Origin: Syntrophaceae bacterium UBA5619
Lineage (GTDB): Bacteria; Desulfobacterota; Syntrophia; Syntrophales; UBA5619
Length of the DNA stretch: 22,291 nucleotides
Reading direction: 5' to 3'
NCBI GenBank assembly: GCA_002424545.1
Contig: DIKL01000091.1
Span: 1-22,291 of the forward strand
Part shown: positions 8,901 to 18,416 of the stretch, in pieces
Position numbering within the stretch: the stretch's first letter is position 1
Layout of the letters: each line of letters starts with the position of its first letter
Position numbers and translations under genes: made by a program
Notes under the pieces: generated by a model
What the model saw: the letters and a program-made list of their open reading frames with translations, nothing else
Databases searched by the model: none
What the model was told of the DNA's origin: nothing

Positions 8901-8912
8901 GATGCACACCGC

Positions 8913-8986
8913 TGGGGGATCGTTCAATGGTAGGACAACGGACTCTGACTCCGTGAATCGTGGTTCGAATCCACGTCTCCCAGCCA
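8913..8986 (+). tRNA. tRNA-Gln (anticodon CTG), CCA encoded
   Basis: The cloverleaf folds completely. The acceptor TGGGGGA pairs with TCTCCCA (one G-U). The D-arm is GTTC/GGAC. The anticodon stem ACGGA/TCCGT holds the loop CTCTGAC with anticodon CTG. The T-arm CGTGG/CCACG has loop TTCGAAT, the discriminator is G, and CCA is genomically encoded (8984-8986). It reads CAG codons. The weak first pair and G discriminator fit glutamine tRNAs. A terminator follows within about 10 nt, and an integrase relic starts immediately beyond. The matching synthetase, glnS, lies 11 kb to the right. Confidence 0.97.
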
Positions 8987-8994
8987 GAATGATT

Positions 8995-9480
8995 TCAAGG
9001 GGTTACGAGTCGTAGAGGCGACCGTGACCCCTTTCTTTTTTGTGACTGTGATAAATTTGTGATTTTTTCGGGGAAACCGCGGTCCATCGTCTCTATACCT
9101 GGCCGTAAACTCTCGGGATAGTGGTGGGCGTAACGCATGATCATGGATGTGGTTTTCCACCGACCCAGCTTCTGCACGCGATAGAGATCGACCCCATTCT
9201 GCACCAACCGGGTGGCGGAGGTGTGCCGCAGATCGTGGAAGCGAAGCCTTTCAATCCCCGCTCTTTTTATCGCCCCATGAAAGGATCTGATCAGGTTTTG
9301 CGGAAAGATCCTTTTCCCGCATTCATTGAGAAAAACCCCTTGCTGACGGGATTCTCTTTCACCCATTTCCACTCCCTCAGAGCCAGGTTAAAGGCATGCC
9401 CCATCATGATCAACTCGTAATTCACCGTGCGGGGGAAGGATTGTTCGGCCCTTCTCCTCAGTTGCTTTGCTTTTTTCTGG
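8995..9480 (-). pseudogene. tyrosine recombinase (phage-type integrase) remnant, internally deleted and frame-shifted
   Basis: Two pieces of one integrase lie in different frames. The upstream piece (about 9480-9340) reads QKKAKQLRRRAEQSFPRTVNYEL then MMGHAFNLALREWKWVKENPVSK, the SAM-like core-binding domain. It breaks near 9335-9345. The downstream piece (to 8995) resumes with VFLNECGKRIF and carries the catalytic end: FHDLRHTSATRLV (second-box His/Arg), LGRWKTTSMIMRYAHH with the nucleophile Tyr. The segment between them, which in whole relatives carries the first catalytic Arg, is missing, and the N-terminus is lost against the ATPase stop. The enzyme is dead. Its 3' end touches tRNA-Gln, the usual place for an integrase beside its attachment site. 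This is the scar of a lost genomic island or prophage. Confidence 0.88.
8997..9041 (+). terminator. intrinsic terminator after tRNA-Gln
   Basis: AAGGGGTTAC (8997-9006) pairs with GTGACCCCTT (9024-9033), ten pairs including one G-U. The loop can itself pair GTCG with CGAC, and a T-rich tract (to 9041) follows. It lies 11 nt past the tRNA CCA end. It coincides with the 3' end of the integrase remnant on the other strand. Confidence 0.85.
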
Positions 9481-9483
9481 TCA

Positions 9484-12111
<2,628 letters not shown>

Positions 12112-12228
12112 AAGCACTCCTTCTTCGGGTCCAAGAAAGCTATCGATACTGATCCTCTTTGCTCCTCCGCTCAGTTTAATGATGCCCGTGCACGGATTTC
12201 ATGGGTCGATGTCCACCAAGGGGGCTTT

Positions 12229-13176
12229 TCAGAGGAAGGAGGCAGCCGCCTTGCTGATGAAAAAGGCGTAGAAGACCAGAAACAGCATCCCCTCTGAAGG
12301 GGATATTTTTTTATCTTGGGTCAGTAGGTAGAACAGAACGGAAGCGATAACGAACATTGGTAATGAAAAGCCGATCAGGTATTCGGGAACCAGAATGGCG
12401 CCGAATACTGAAACGATTCCGGGTATCACAAGAGCGTTGAAGACACACGAACCCAGTATGTTCCCGACGGCGATTGCGGGTTTTCCCTGTCGAATCATAG
12501 TCATACTGACAGCCAGTTCCGGAAGGGTTGTTCCTATCGATAAAGCCGTCAGCGAGATGAGCGAAGGGGGAACCGCAAGATGTTGTGCAATCTTGATTAT
12601 ACTCTCAACCGTATAATTGGCACCAATATAAATGCCGACGCCTGAAGCCAACAAAATCAGCAATGCCTTGATGGGGAAAACGGATTTGCCTGGTGAGTTG
12701 TTTCCATCCTGTTCAAAAAGTGATGGTTGGCCACTCTTGAGCAGGAAACGGCTGTAGACGGCATAGACCGTAAGCAAGAAAAAACCCTCGGCAAAAGCAA
12801 TTTCCCCGTCCATCATAATCAGGCCGAGCAAAAGTGAAGATCCAATCAGAAAATTGAGATCCACCATGATATAGCCACCGCCCAGCGCAATCCCTGTTCG
12901 AGATATCACGGCTACGAGTCCCATAATCAGGAAGATGTTGGAGATGTTGGCGCCCAGAACATTTCCGGATACAATCTCCGAATTTCCGGAGAAACCTGCC
13001 AGAACGCCCGCCACCAGCTCCGGCAGCGAGGTACCGATGCCGACGATGAACACCCCGATCACAAAGGACGACATGCCGAAATGAAGGCCCAGTTTTTCGG
13101 CCGCCCCTGTTAAGAATCGTGCGGAAACGATTAGAATCAATAAGCTGATGACGAAAATCAAGGAGGAAACAAGCAT
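12229..13176 (-). CDS. CaCA-family Na+/Ca2+-type antiporter (YrbG-like)
   Basis: A 315-residue membrane protein with about ten hydrophobic helices and the two inverted alpha-repeats of the Ca2+:cation antiporter family. Repeat one is GIGTSLPEL (46-54) with GNVLGANISN (71-80). Repeat two is SIGTTLPEL (213-221) with GNILGSCVFN (238-247). The conserved Glu in each PEL motif forms the ion-binding centre. The length is typical of bacterial YrbG/CaxA-like exchangers. The start has only a weak ribosome site, 24 nt after the preceding zinc-ribbon gene, so coupling is plausible. Together with the downstream Ca2+-type ATPase it forms an ion-extrusion group. Base composition is more AT-rich than the ATPase gene. 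Confidence 0.9.
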   Translation of the reverse strand: MLVSSLIFVISLLILIVSARFLTGAAEKLGLHFGMSSFVIGVFIVGIGTSLPELVAGVLAGFSGNSEIVSGNVLGANISNIFLIMGLVAVISRTGIALGGGYIMVDLNFLIGSSLLLGLIMMDGEIAFAEGFFLLTVYAVYSRFLLKSGQPSLFEQDGNNSPGKSVFPIKALLILLASGVGIYIGANYTVESIIKIAQHLAVPPSLISLTALSIGTTLPELAVSMTMIRQGKPAIAVGNILGSCVFNALVIPGIVSVFGAILVPEYLIGFSLPMFVIASVLFYLLTQDKKISPSEGMLFLVFYAFFISKAAASFL

Positions 13177-13200
13177 AAGTACATTACCAACCCGGACCTT

Positions 13201-13506
13201 CTAGTTCTTGAACACGTTAAAAAGCCTTTCAAGGACAGGCTTGTCCATTTTAGCCATGGCATCAAATTCAACTGCATCAAGCCATATTCCTCTACAGTCC
13301 GTACATTCATCTATCTTCATGCCCTTGAAATCGATTTCTATAAGATTCATCCCGCACCTCGGGCATTTCATAAAGTGCAGTTCTCTCAGTTTCTCTCTTT
13401 CCTCTTTCGATGCCCGTTTCTTCTTCTGATTCTTGATCTTTTCTTTCATCTCCTGTTCTATCCGCGCGAAATATTCATCTTCATGTTCCGTTGGTTTTAT
13501 CGGCAT
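13201..13506 (-). CDS. small zf-TFIIB-type zinc-ribbon protein
   Basis: A 101-residue protein. A strongly charged, probably helical N-terminal half (residues 1-45, rich in Lys and Glu) precedes a four-cysteine zinc ribbon: CPRCG (C48, C51) and CTDCRGIWLD (C68, C71), the hallmark of the bacterial zf-TFIIB family. The C-terminus KPVLERLFNVF is also typical. Family members are of unknown function, and several are membrane- or cofactor-associated. GGGAGG lies 6 nt upstream of the ATG. Only 24 nt separate it from the antiporter gene. Confidence 0.8.
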   Translation of the reverse strand: MPIKPTEHEDEYFARIEQEMKEKIKNQKKKRASKEEREKLRELHFMKCPRCGMNLIEIDFKGMKIDECTDCRGIWLDAVEFDAMAKMDKPVLERLFNVFKN

Positions 13507-13660
13507 TGAGACCTCCCATCTTGAGATTCTATCTTTCTACCCTATTGCTATCCTTCGAAAACGCTTTACGTGATCTTGGATGAGGTTTCCCTGATCCACG
13601 ATTGTTTGCTGGGTCTCCCCAAATTCTTTCTTTTTGATTCTTCCGGCAAATGAGAACGTC

Positions 13661-14074
13661 TTATGGGTCCATAGTTTTAGAACGAATTGAAAAAACGGTG
13701 CAAAAATTCTTCTTTGGGCATCGTGTCAGACAGAAATCAATGGGTGCCTTCCGTTCGATCAACTCGATCCACTGTTTTGAACTCCTCTGATCACCATAAG
13801 ATATCCCCAGTCCTTTTAATAAAATTTTATCCCATTTGCGGACAGATTCTTCACTGCCCTGAGGACTCCGGCACTGATCATCCTGAAAGTTGATACAGGA
13901 ACGACAAAGTTCATCAATTCCTTCGATAACTTCCAATAAAACATCGTCTTCCTTCTGAAGCAAATCCTTAATTCTCTGTTCAGCCAGCCTGTATCTTTCT
14001 CCCCGTTCCGGAAACTCGATTTCTAAAAACCTGAGGCAAAAAATATGATGGGGACGAAATTTAACTTGTTCCAT
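13661..14074 (-). CDS. DUF1284 cysteine-rich protein, putative iron-sulfur or metal binding
   Basis: A 137-residue cytoplasmic protein opening with FRPHHIFCLRF (6-16), the signature of DUF1284, a family of unknown function suspected of binding an iron-sulfur cluster. Seven cysteines are present: C13, C57/C60/C68 (CRSCINFQDDQC) and C115/C119/C125 (CLTRCPKKNFC). The two clustered triplets plus C13 could ligate a metal centre. GGAGG just upstream supports the start. It sits in an AT-rich patch between the zinc-ribbon gene (154 nt downstream) and an orphan secreted protein. No enzyme activity can be assigned. Confidence 0.7.
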   Translation of the reverse strand: MEQVKFRPHHIFCLRFLEIEFPERGERYRLAEQRIKDLLQKEDDVLLEVIEGIDELCRSCINFQDDQCRSPQGSEESVRKWDKILLKGLGISYGDQRSSKQWIELIERKAPIDFCLTRCPKKNFCTVFSIRSKTMDP

Positions 14075-14146
14075 ATACCTCCATTCATGCGCATTCTGAA
14101 AATGAAATCATCATTATTTTCTTTTTTTACAAATGACATGGAACTC

Positions 14147-14599
14147 TCATTCTGAAATATACGGTTTTACGAAAGAATTCCATTCTTCTTCGGATTTACA
14201 TTGCTTGTTTAAAAATGAACATAACCGGATGTCTTTCCCCATAATGGAAAATGATCCGTAATGTATATCTCTTCTATGGATGTCAATTAATCTCATTCTC
14301 TTGTGAGAGTTATTATTCCCCGTTTCTATTGTCAAGATGAAACATTTACGCAGCTTCTTGTTATAATGATGTTTATAACTGAACGATTTATCGATATGAG
14401 GATAGGATTTATTGTCAACAGAATACTGTTTCTGAAATAATTCGTCACATTCTTTGCCGCAATTTTCCTGTAGTAATTTATAATCTATCTTGACCTGCGG
14501 CGGTTTGGGACTCTTTTTGCTTGAAGCGGCATAGATGTTTGAAGATAGCAGAAGGAATAAGCCCGTAACCATGATCATTACGATATGTTTTTTTCTCAT
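14147..14599 (-). CDS. orphan secreted protein, cysteine- and basic-rich
   Basis: 150 residues. A clear signal peptide (basic MRKKH, hydrophobic 7-19, cleavage near IYA-AS at 24) implies export. The mature part is polar, Lys/His/Tyr-rich, with five cysteines (C47, C51, C86, C127, C134), four of which could pair in the oxidising periplasm. I recognise no family. The gene is strikingly AT-rich for this window, uses AT-ending codons and lacks a strong Shine-Dalgarno sequence, consistent with horizontal acquisition. A plausible promoter lies at 14652-14681. It is a real gene because the signal sequence, promoter and uninterrupted frame agree, but its role is unknown. Confidence 0.6.
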   Translation of the reverse strand: MRKKHIVMIMVTGLFLLLSSNIYAASSKKSPKPPQVKIDYKLLQENCGKECDELFQKQYSVDNKSYPHIDKSFSYKHHYNKKLRKCFILTIETGNNNSHKRMRLIDIHRRDIHYGSFSIMGKDIRLCSFLNKQCKSEEEWNSFVKPYISE

Positions 14600-14651
14600 A
14601 GATGTTGCCGTTCAAAATAAGATGATATCCGTTTGAAAACATTATTATGTT

Positions 14652-14681
14652 ATGTTAAAAGAGATGCCAACCATTTGTCAA
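14652..14681 (-). promoter_or_regulatory. probable promoter of the orphan secreted protein gene
   Basis: On the minus strand, a perfect -35 TTGACA (14681-14676), an 18-nt spacer and -10 TAACAT (14657-14652) precede the ATG at 14599 by about 50 nt. Confidence 0.5.
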
Positions 14682-14836
14682 AACATATTTTTAGACGTGA
14701 CCCGGCGGTATGTGGGGGAATAGGAGAACTTGACTCAATACGGAATCAGACGGAGGTGTCTGGTGAGCAGCATTCTTGATAATGACCTTAATTGCATTCC
14801 CTCACGGGTGTGGAAGCTGAAAGGAGGCGCCGGGAA

Positions 14837-15328
14837 ATGGCGCTGATGAATTGTCCGGAATGCGGCAAGCAAATATCCGATCAGGCCGAATCGTGCCCCA
14901 ATTGTGGTTGGGTGGTTCCGAAGAAACAACTCCCCGAAGCAATCCTCCTGACCGCGAATCCCTCGATGTTCAGGAGCAACCCGATAGGATTCATTTGCTC
15001 TGTTGTTCTGATCGCTGCGTTTGGTCTGGGCCTGGTCATTTTGTTTGTCTGGTGGCTGAAATGTAAAACGCGAACGATCACAATCACCAATAAACGGACG
15101 ATCGTGAGGGAAGGGCTGATCTCAAAGAATACGAGCGAGATCTTGCATTCCCACATTCGGAACATTCAGGTCATACAGGGAGTCTTTGACCGCATATTCG
15201 GCGTAGGTACGCTCGCCATCTCAAGCGCAGCGCAATCGGACATGGAATTATCGTTTTCAGGGCTTGCTCATCCTGAGAAAATCAAAAGCTTGATCGATGA
15301 ACATCGGACACAGAGCCGCAACCCATAA
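14837..15328 (+). CDS. zinc-ribbon plus membrane-anchored bacterial PH (bPH2) domain protein
   Basis: 163 residues in three parts. An N-terminal zinc ribbon MNCPECGKQI...SCPNCGW has C6, C9, C20 and C23. A hydrophobic segment covers about 50-75. A bacterial PH-like domain (about 78-155) contains ITITNKRTIVREGLISK and EILHSHIRNIQVIQGVFDRIFGVGTL, the diagnostic DUF304/bPH2 sequence. Such proteins sit at the membrane, and their role is unclear. ATG at 14837 is chosen because AAGGAGG lies 9 nt upstream and the ribbon follows at once. The in-frame reading from 14792 adds 15 charged residues without a ribosome site. No clear partner gene is adjacent. Confidence 0.8.
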   Translation: MALMNCPECGKQISDQAESCPNCGWVVPKKQLPEAILLTANPSMFRSNPIGFICSVVLIAAFGLGLVILFVWWLKCKTRTITITNKRTIVREGLISKNTSEILHSHIRNIQVIQGVFDRIFGVGTLAISSAAQSDMELSFSGLAHPEKIKSLIDEHRTQSRNP

Positions 15329-15507
15329 TTCCGATCTGCTTCACCTGAGGCAATTTGTCGGAATGGTGAATGACCACGTTGTTGGCTATTTCAGGTATGC
15401 TGAAGTGAAGAAAGCCGGTTATGATCAGATGGAGAACGTGATGCCGGCCGTGCGGAGGATCGCCATCACATCCCTTGTGATGCTCATGGCATTTTAATGG
15501 AAGAGAC

Positions 15508-16038
15508 ATGAACTTCGACACCGCAGTCGACTGGATCGACCAAATTTTCGATGTCCTGCTGGACCACGAGGTCAGGCAAGTCTATCACGTTCCCGATGCA
15601 GGCCATGCCCGGCTGATCGTGGCCTGCCAGAATTCCAAGAACATCCGTACTGTGCCGCTCACAACGGAAGAGGAAGGCGTGGCGCTCGCTGCCGGAGCAT
15701 GGCTGGGCGGGCAGCGTTCGGTGCTGTTGATGCAAAGCTCAGGTGTCGGAAACACCGTCAATGTGATGGGCCTGACCAAGATCCTGCGTTTTCCATTCCT
15801 GACGTTGATCACCATGCGTGGGGAATACGGTGAGTTCAATTCATGGCAGTACCCGATGGGACAGGGCACGCGCAAGGTGCTGGAGGCGATGGGGGTGTTG
15901 CTATACTCGGTCGACAAACCGGAGGAGGTGAAGGCCACTGTCGACGCCGCGGCCCGATCGGCCTTCGACGGCGGTCAGGCGGTGGCCGTGCTTCTGCGCC
16001 AGAAACTGACCGGTATCAAAACGTTTGGAAAGAAATAA
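15508..16038 (+). CDS. ThDP-dependent decarboxylase, alpha (Pyr-domain) subunit; sulfopyruvate/phosphonopyruvate decarboxylase-like
   Basis: A 176-residue protein corresponding to the N-terminal pyrimidine-binding half of a thiamin-diphosphate enzyme. TTEEEGVALAAGAWLGG (52-68) carries the Glu that activates the cofactor, and MQSSGVGNTVN (75-85) is the matching interface loop. Split alpha/beta architecture with this size is characteristic of sulfopyruvate decarboxylase (ComD/ComE, coenzyme M or sulfonate pathways) and related phosphonopyruvate decarboxylases. The substrate is not fixed by motifs. GGAAGAG precedes the ATG by 3-4 nt. The stop is one base from the beta-subunit ATG, so the subunits are translated together. 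Confidence 0.8.
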   Translation: MNFDTAVDWIDQIFDVLLDHEVRQVYHVPDAGHARLIVACQNSKNIRTVPLTTEEEGVALAAGAWLGGQRSVLLMQSSGVGNTVNVMGLTKILRFPFLTLITMRGEYGEFNSWQYPMGQGTRKVLEAMGVLLYSVDKPEEVKATVDAAARSAFDGGQAVAVLLRQKLTGIKTFGKK

Positions 16039-16039
16039 T

Positions 16040-16654
16040 ATGAGTAAGATCACTCTTCACCGGCGCCAATTGGTCAAAGAGATCCTCAAGGGAGCCGACG
16101 ACAATCTCCTCGTACTCGCGGGCGTGGGGTCGTCCAATCGGGATATCACCGAAGCCGGCGATCGTCCGCTCAATATGCCGCTCTGGGGCGCCATGGGCGC
16201 CACCGTATCCATGGGTCTGGGGTTGGCTTTGGCTCAGCCCACCAAGCGCGTTCTGGTGATTACCGGCGATGGTGACATGCTGATGGGCATGGGTTCCCTC
16301 GCCACAGTGGCGACACAACAGCCCGACAATCTGGCCATCGTCGTTCTCGACAACGAAAAATTCGGCATAACCGGTAACCAAGCTACACATACGAGCCCGC
16401 GTAAAAAGGATTCGACCGATTCCGGCGCCGGCGCCGATTTAAGCCTGATCGCCAAGGGTTGCGGAATCGAAGATGCCGGCGTCGTGCGCAAGCAGAGCGA
16501 AGTGGCGCAACTGGTAAGAGACGCGCGGTACAAGAAGGGCCCCCTCTTCCGCGTTGTGAAGGTGATGGCCGAAAATCTGGAATCCGTCATGCCTCCGCAG
16601 GATGGCGCGCATCTCAAGGACCGTTTCCGGCAAGCGCTGCTCGGCAAGCCGTGA
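16040..16654 (+). CDS. ThDP-dependent decarboxylase, beta (PP-domain) subunit
   Basis: A 204-residue C-terminal half of the same enzyme. It has the ThDP/Mg2+ diphosphate motif: GDGDM (76-80), about 25 residues, then LDNEKFG (103-109). It also has the family's GAMGATVSMGLGLALAQ segment (50-66), as in ComE and the C-domain of acetolactate synthase-like enzymes. With the alpha subunit it would build a complete active site at the alpha-beta interface and decarboxylate a 2-oxo acid. Start at ATG 16040 is preferred over a TTG at 16025, which lies inside the alpha gene. A 305-nt gap separates it from the ABM gene, which has its own promoter. Confidence 0.82.
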   Translation: MSKITLHRRQLVKEILKGADDNLLVLAGVGSSNRDITEAGDRPLNMPLWGAMGATVSMGLGLALAQPTKRVLVITGDGDMLMGMGSLATVATQQPDNLAIVVLDNEKFGITGNQATHTSPRKKDSTDSGAGADLSLIAKGCGIEDAGVVRKQSEVAQLVRDARYKKGPLFRVVKVMAENLESVMPPQDGAHLKDRFRQALLGKP

Positions 16655-16763
16655 AGGATGCCGCTCCGTTCCCGATCATCGGCCTTACATCTGGCAAATA
16701 CAAGCGCGGCTGAGGAGCAGGGACGCAAACCAACAGAGCAACGCCTGCTGCCCCGGCGGAACC

Positions 16764-16796
16764 GTCAAGAAGAAATCCTTTTTGTTTCTTCTTGAC
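16764..16796. promoter_or_regulatory. perfect 12-bp inverted repeat overlapping a -35, candidate operator
   Basis: GTCAAGAAGAAA (16764-16775) is exactly mirrored by TTTCTTCTTGAC (16785-16796), with a 9-nt centre. The right arm contains the first five bases of the -35 TTGACA of the next promoter. No T-run follows on either strand, so it is a poor intrinsic terminator. A repressor or activator binding here would directly control that promoter. The 305-nt gap 16655-16959 holds this repeat and the promoter, and no credible gene. Confidence 0.65.
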
Positions 16797-16820
16797 AACC
16801 GTTGTTCCGGCTCCTACACT
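16792..16820 (+). promoter_or_regulatory. near-consensus promoter of the ABM-ACT genes
   Basis: TTGACA (16792-16797), exactly 17 nt, then TACACT (16815-16820). It starts transcription near 16827, about 130 nt before the ABM-gene ATG. The -35 is embedded in the inverted repeat at 16764-16796, suggesting regulation independent of the upstream ThDP genes. Confidence 0.65.
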
Positions 16821-16959
16821 GGCACCGTATCGACATGTGTTCAGCGCTGTCCATCCTGATGATCGCTGACCTCACCAAAGCTCTCCCGTTGCAACGACGC
16901 GCTGGACTGACCCCGACCCGTTAAAACATCAACCAACCCCAAAAGGAAAGGAGGACGTC

Positions 16960-17247
16960 ATGGCCGTCAAGATCTTGATCAAAAGAAAAATCCCGAAAGG
17001 CTTCGAGGATCCCAAATTCAACAAGTTGATCCGCCAGCTCCGGACACTGGCCACCGTTCACCAGGGCTATATCTCCGGGGAGACCCTGATGCGGGTTGGC
17101 CATCCGCAAGAATATCTGGTGATCAGCACCTGGAAGGACATCGATGCCTGGAATGCCTGGCTGACCAGTCCGGAAAGGAAGGAGATCCAACAACAGATCG
17201 ACATCCTGGGCACACCGACCGAATTTGAGGTGTACGAGTACCTGTAA
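16960..17247 (+). CDS. ABM-fold (antibiotic biosynthesis monooxygenase-like) small protein
   Basis: A 95-residue single-domain dimeric alpha+beta barrel protein. Diagnostic sequence: the start VKILIKRKIPKG, then GYISGETLMRVGHPQEYLVISTWKDIDAWNAWLTSPERKEI, the usual ABM core strand with W-x5-WxxWL (W58, W64, W67). Members act as cofactor-free monooxygenases, haem-degrading enzymes or ligand-binding proteins. The motifs here do not distinguish these. An AGGAGG ribosome site 5-6 nt upstream makes the start secure. It is 69 nt from the ACT-domain gene and probably co-transcribed from the promoter at 16792-16820. Confidence 0.8.
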   Translation: MAVKILIKRKIPKGFEDPKFNKLIRQLRTLATVHQGYISGETLMRVGHPQEYLVISTWKDIDAWNAWLTSPERKEIQQQIDILGTPTEFEVYEYL

Positions 17248-17316
17248 CCGGGAGATGGGTGAATTCAACTTCGGGACTGCAAATGTACCGGCGTGCAGAG
17301 GAAGGAGGATCATACG

Positions 17317-17739
17317 ATGGATCTGATCGTCGAACGTGTGGATGTGTGGGCGGCAACGATTGAAGACAGGCCAGGAGGCTTGGCAAAAATACTCACCGGT
17401 CTGCGGGACGCGGGCGCGGATCTCGACTTTGTTATTGCGAGGCGGGCTCCGGAGAAGCCCGGCACGGGGGTCGTATTTATCACTCCGCTGCGCGGCGATG
17501 CGGAGATCGCCGCAGCCTCGACGCTGGGCTTCAACGTCACAAGCAGCCTCAATTCATTGCGGATCGAGGGTGATAACAGGCCCGGCATCGCCGCGGAACT
17601 GGCAAAAAAGCTCGCGGATGCCGGGCTCAATCTCCACGGGCTTTCGGCGGCCGTGATCGGGACAAAGTTCATCCTTTATATTGGTTTGGACTGTGCCGAA
17701 GACGCCGCAAAAGCGGCCGGTATCCTCAAGAAGGGATAG
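17317..17739 (+). CDS. tandem ACT-domain protein
   Basis: 140 residues consisting of two ACT-type regulatory domains. The first (about 5-70) has IEDRPGGLAKILTGLRDAGADLDF. The second (about 75-140) has IEGDNRPGIAAELAKKLADAGLNLHGLSA, each with the RPG-turn that usually contacts a small ligand such as an amino acid. No catalytic domain is attached, so it should be a free-standing ligand sensor or enzyme regulator. Start at ATG 17317 follows AAGGAGG by 8 nt; the reading from 17293 begins with a non-conserved stretch and includes the ribosome site. Its place behind the ThDP and ABM genes suggests it senses a metabolite of that pathway. This is inference. Confidence 0.82.
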   Translation: MDLIVERVDVWAATIEDRPGGLAKILTGLRDAGADLDFVIARRAPEKPGTGVVFITPLRGDAEIAAASTLGFNVTSSLNSLRIEGDNRPGIAAELAKKLADAGLNLHGLSAAVIGTKFILYIGLDCAEDAAKAAGILKKG

Positions 17740-17825
17740 CAAAGCAGGATCGAAATACCGCCCAACCGCGGACATCGGGGCGATTCGTTCCGTTTTGGAA
17801 CCGGTTCGGAAGAGAAGCATGCCCG

Positions 17826-17860
17826 GGCAGAGGAGCGTGAAGGGAACCCTCTCCTCTGCC
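17826..17860. terminator. hairpin between convergent genes, likely transcription end point
   Basis: GGCAGAGGAG (17826-17835) pairs perfectly with CTCCTCTGCC (17851-17860). The loop contains a second small AGGG/CCCT stem. It sits between the stops of the ACT gene and the universal stress gene. There is no T-run on either strand, so it is not a canonical terminator, but it may stop or stabilise both messages. Confidence 0.45.
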
Positions 17861-17874
17861 TCGGTGGGCTTGCC

Positions 17875-18318
17875 CTATGCCTTGCCCGACTTCGGCCGGA
17901 TGAGCAGGACGGGCACGTCCGAATCGTGCAGCACCCGGAGTGCCACGCTGCCGAACATCAACTTCTTCATTCCGCTGTAGCCGTGGGTGGCAATCACGAT
18001 CAGATCGATTCCTTTGCTTTTCACATGTTCGTTAATGATGCCCGCGGCGTCCCCTTCCTTGATTTCCGTATTCACGACGATTCCCTCCGAAGAAATCCGC
18101 GATCGGACCTCTTCGAGATACTTTTCATACATTTCGAATCGGGATCTTCTGTAAACCGGCAAGTCGAGCCCTTCCGACGCCGCGAGCGTCGAGATGGCAA
18201 CGACCGAAAGAAGGGTGACCTCCTTCACCATGCCCCCTTTAATCAGCCTTTCGACCTCCTTCAGCGCGCTCTCGGCCACTGCGGAACCGTCCAACGGAAC
18301 AAGAATCTTCGTATACAT
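17875..18318 (-). CDS. universal stress protein, UspA family
   Basis: A 147-residue single Usp domain. It starts with MYTKILVPLDGS (D10 contacts adenine in relatives). The ATP-binding signature is ATHGYSGMKKLMFGS (110-124), which fits G-2x-G-9x-G(S/T) except that the first Gly is Ala110, a common variation. DVPVLLIRP closes the domain. It probably binds ATP as a dimer and aids stress survival. ATG 18318 follows AAGGAGG by 8 nt. The GTG at 18327 overlaps that site and is rejected. It lies 98 nt downstream of the SDR gene on the same strand. Confidence 0.92.
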   Translation of the reverse strand: MYTKILVPLDGSAVAESALKEVERLIKGGMVKEVTLLSVVAISTLAASEGLDLPVYRRSRFEMYEKYLEEVRSRISSEGIVVNTEIKEGDAAGIINEHVKSKGIDLIVIATHGYSGMKKLMFGSVALRVLHDSDVPVLLIRPKSGKA

Positions 18319-18416
18319 CACCCGCACCTCCTTTTCTTCTCAAAATCTATTTCCGGATCGGCAACCCCTGACCTGTGGCTTCTTCCATCACCATTTCCGC
18401 TACCCGGCGATGAAAT

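Noticed and set aside
8707..8912. preQ1 riboswitch upstream of queF
   Set aside because: An A-rich GAAAAGAAAGG stretch precedes the start, but I could not find the preQ1-I stem and pairing loop. A covariance-model scan would settle it.
12112..12117. GTG start two codons upstream for the P-type ATPase
   Set aside because: It would overlap the AAGGAG ribosome site; ATG 12111 has proper spacing.
15297..15497. 66-residue plus-strand open frame between the PH gene and the ThDP genes
   Set aside because: It begins inside the PH gene, lacks a ribosome site and shows no family signal. The 179-nt gap is best left as intergenic.
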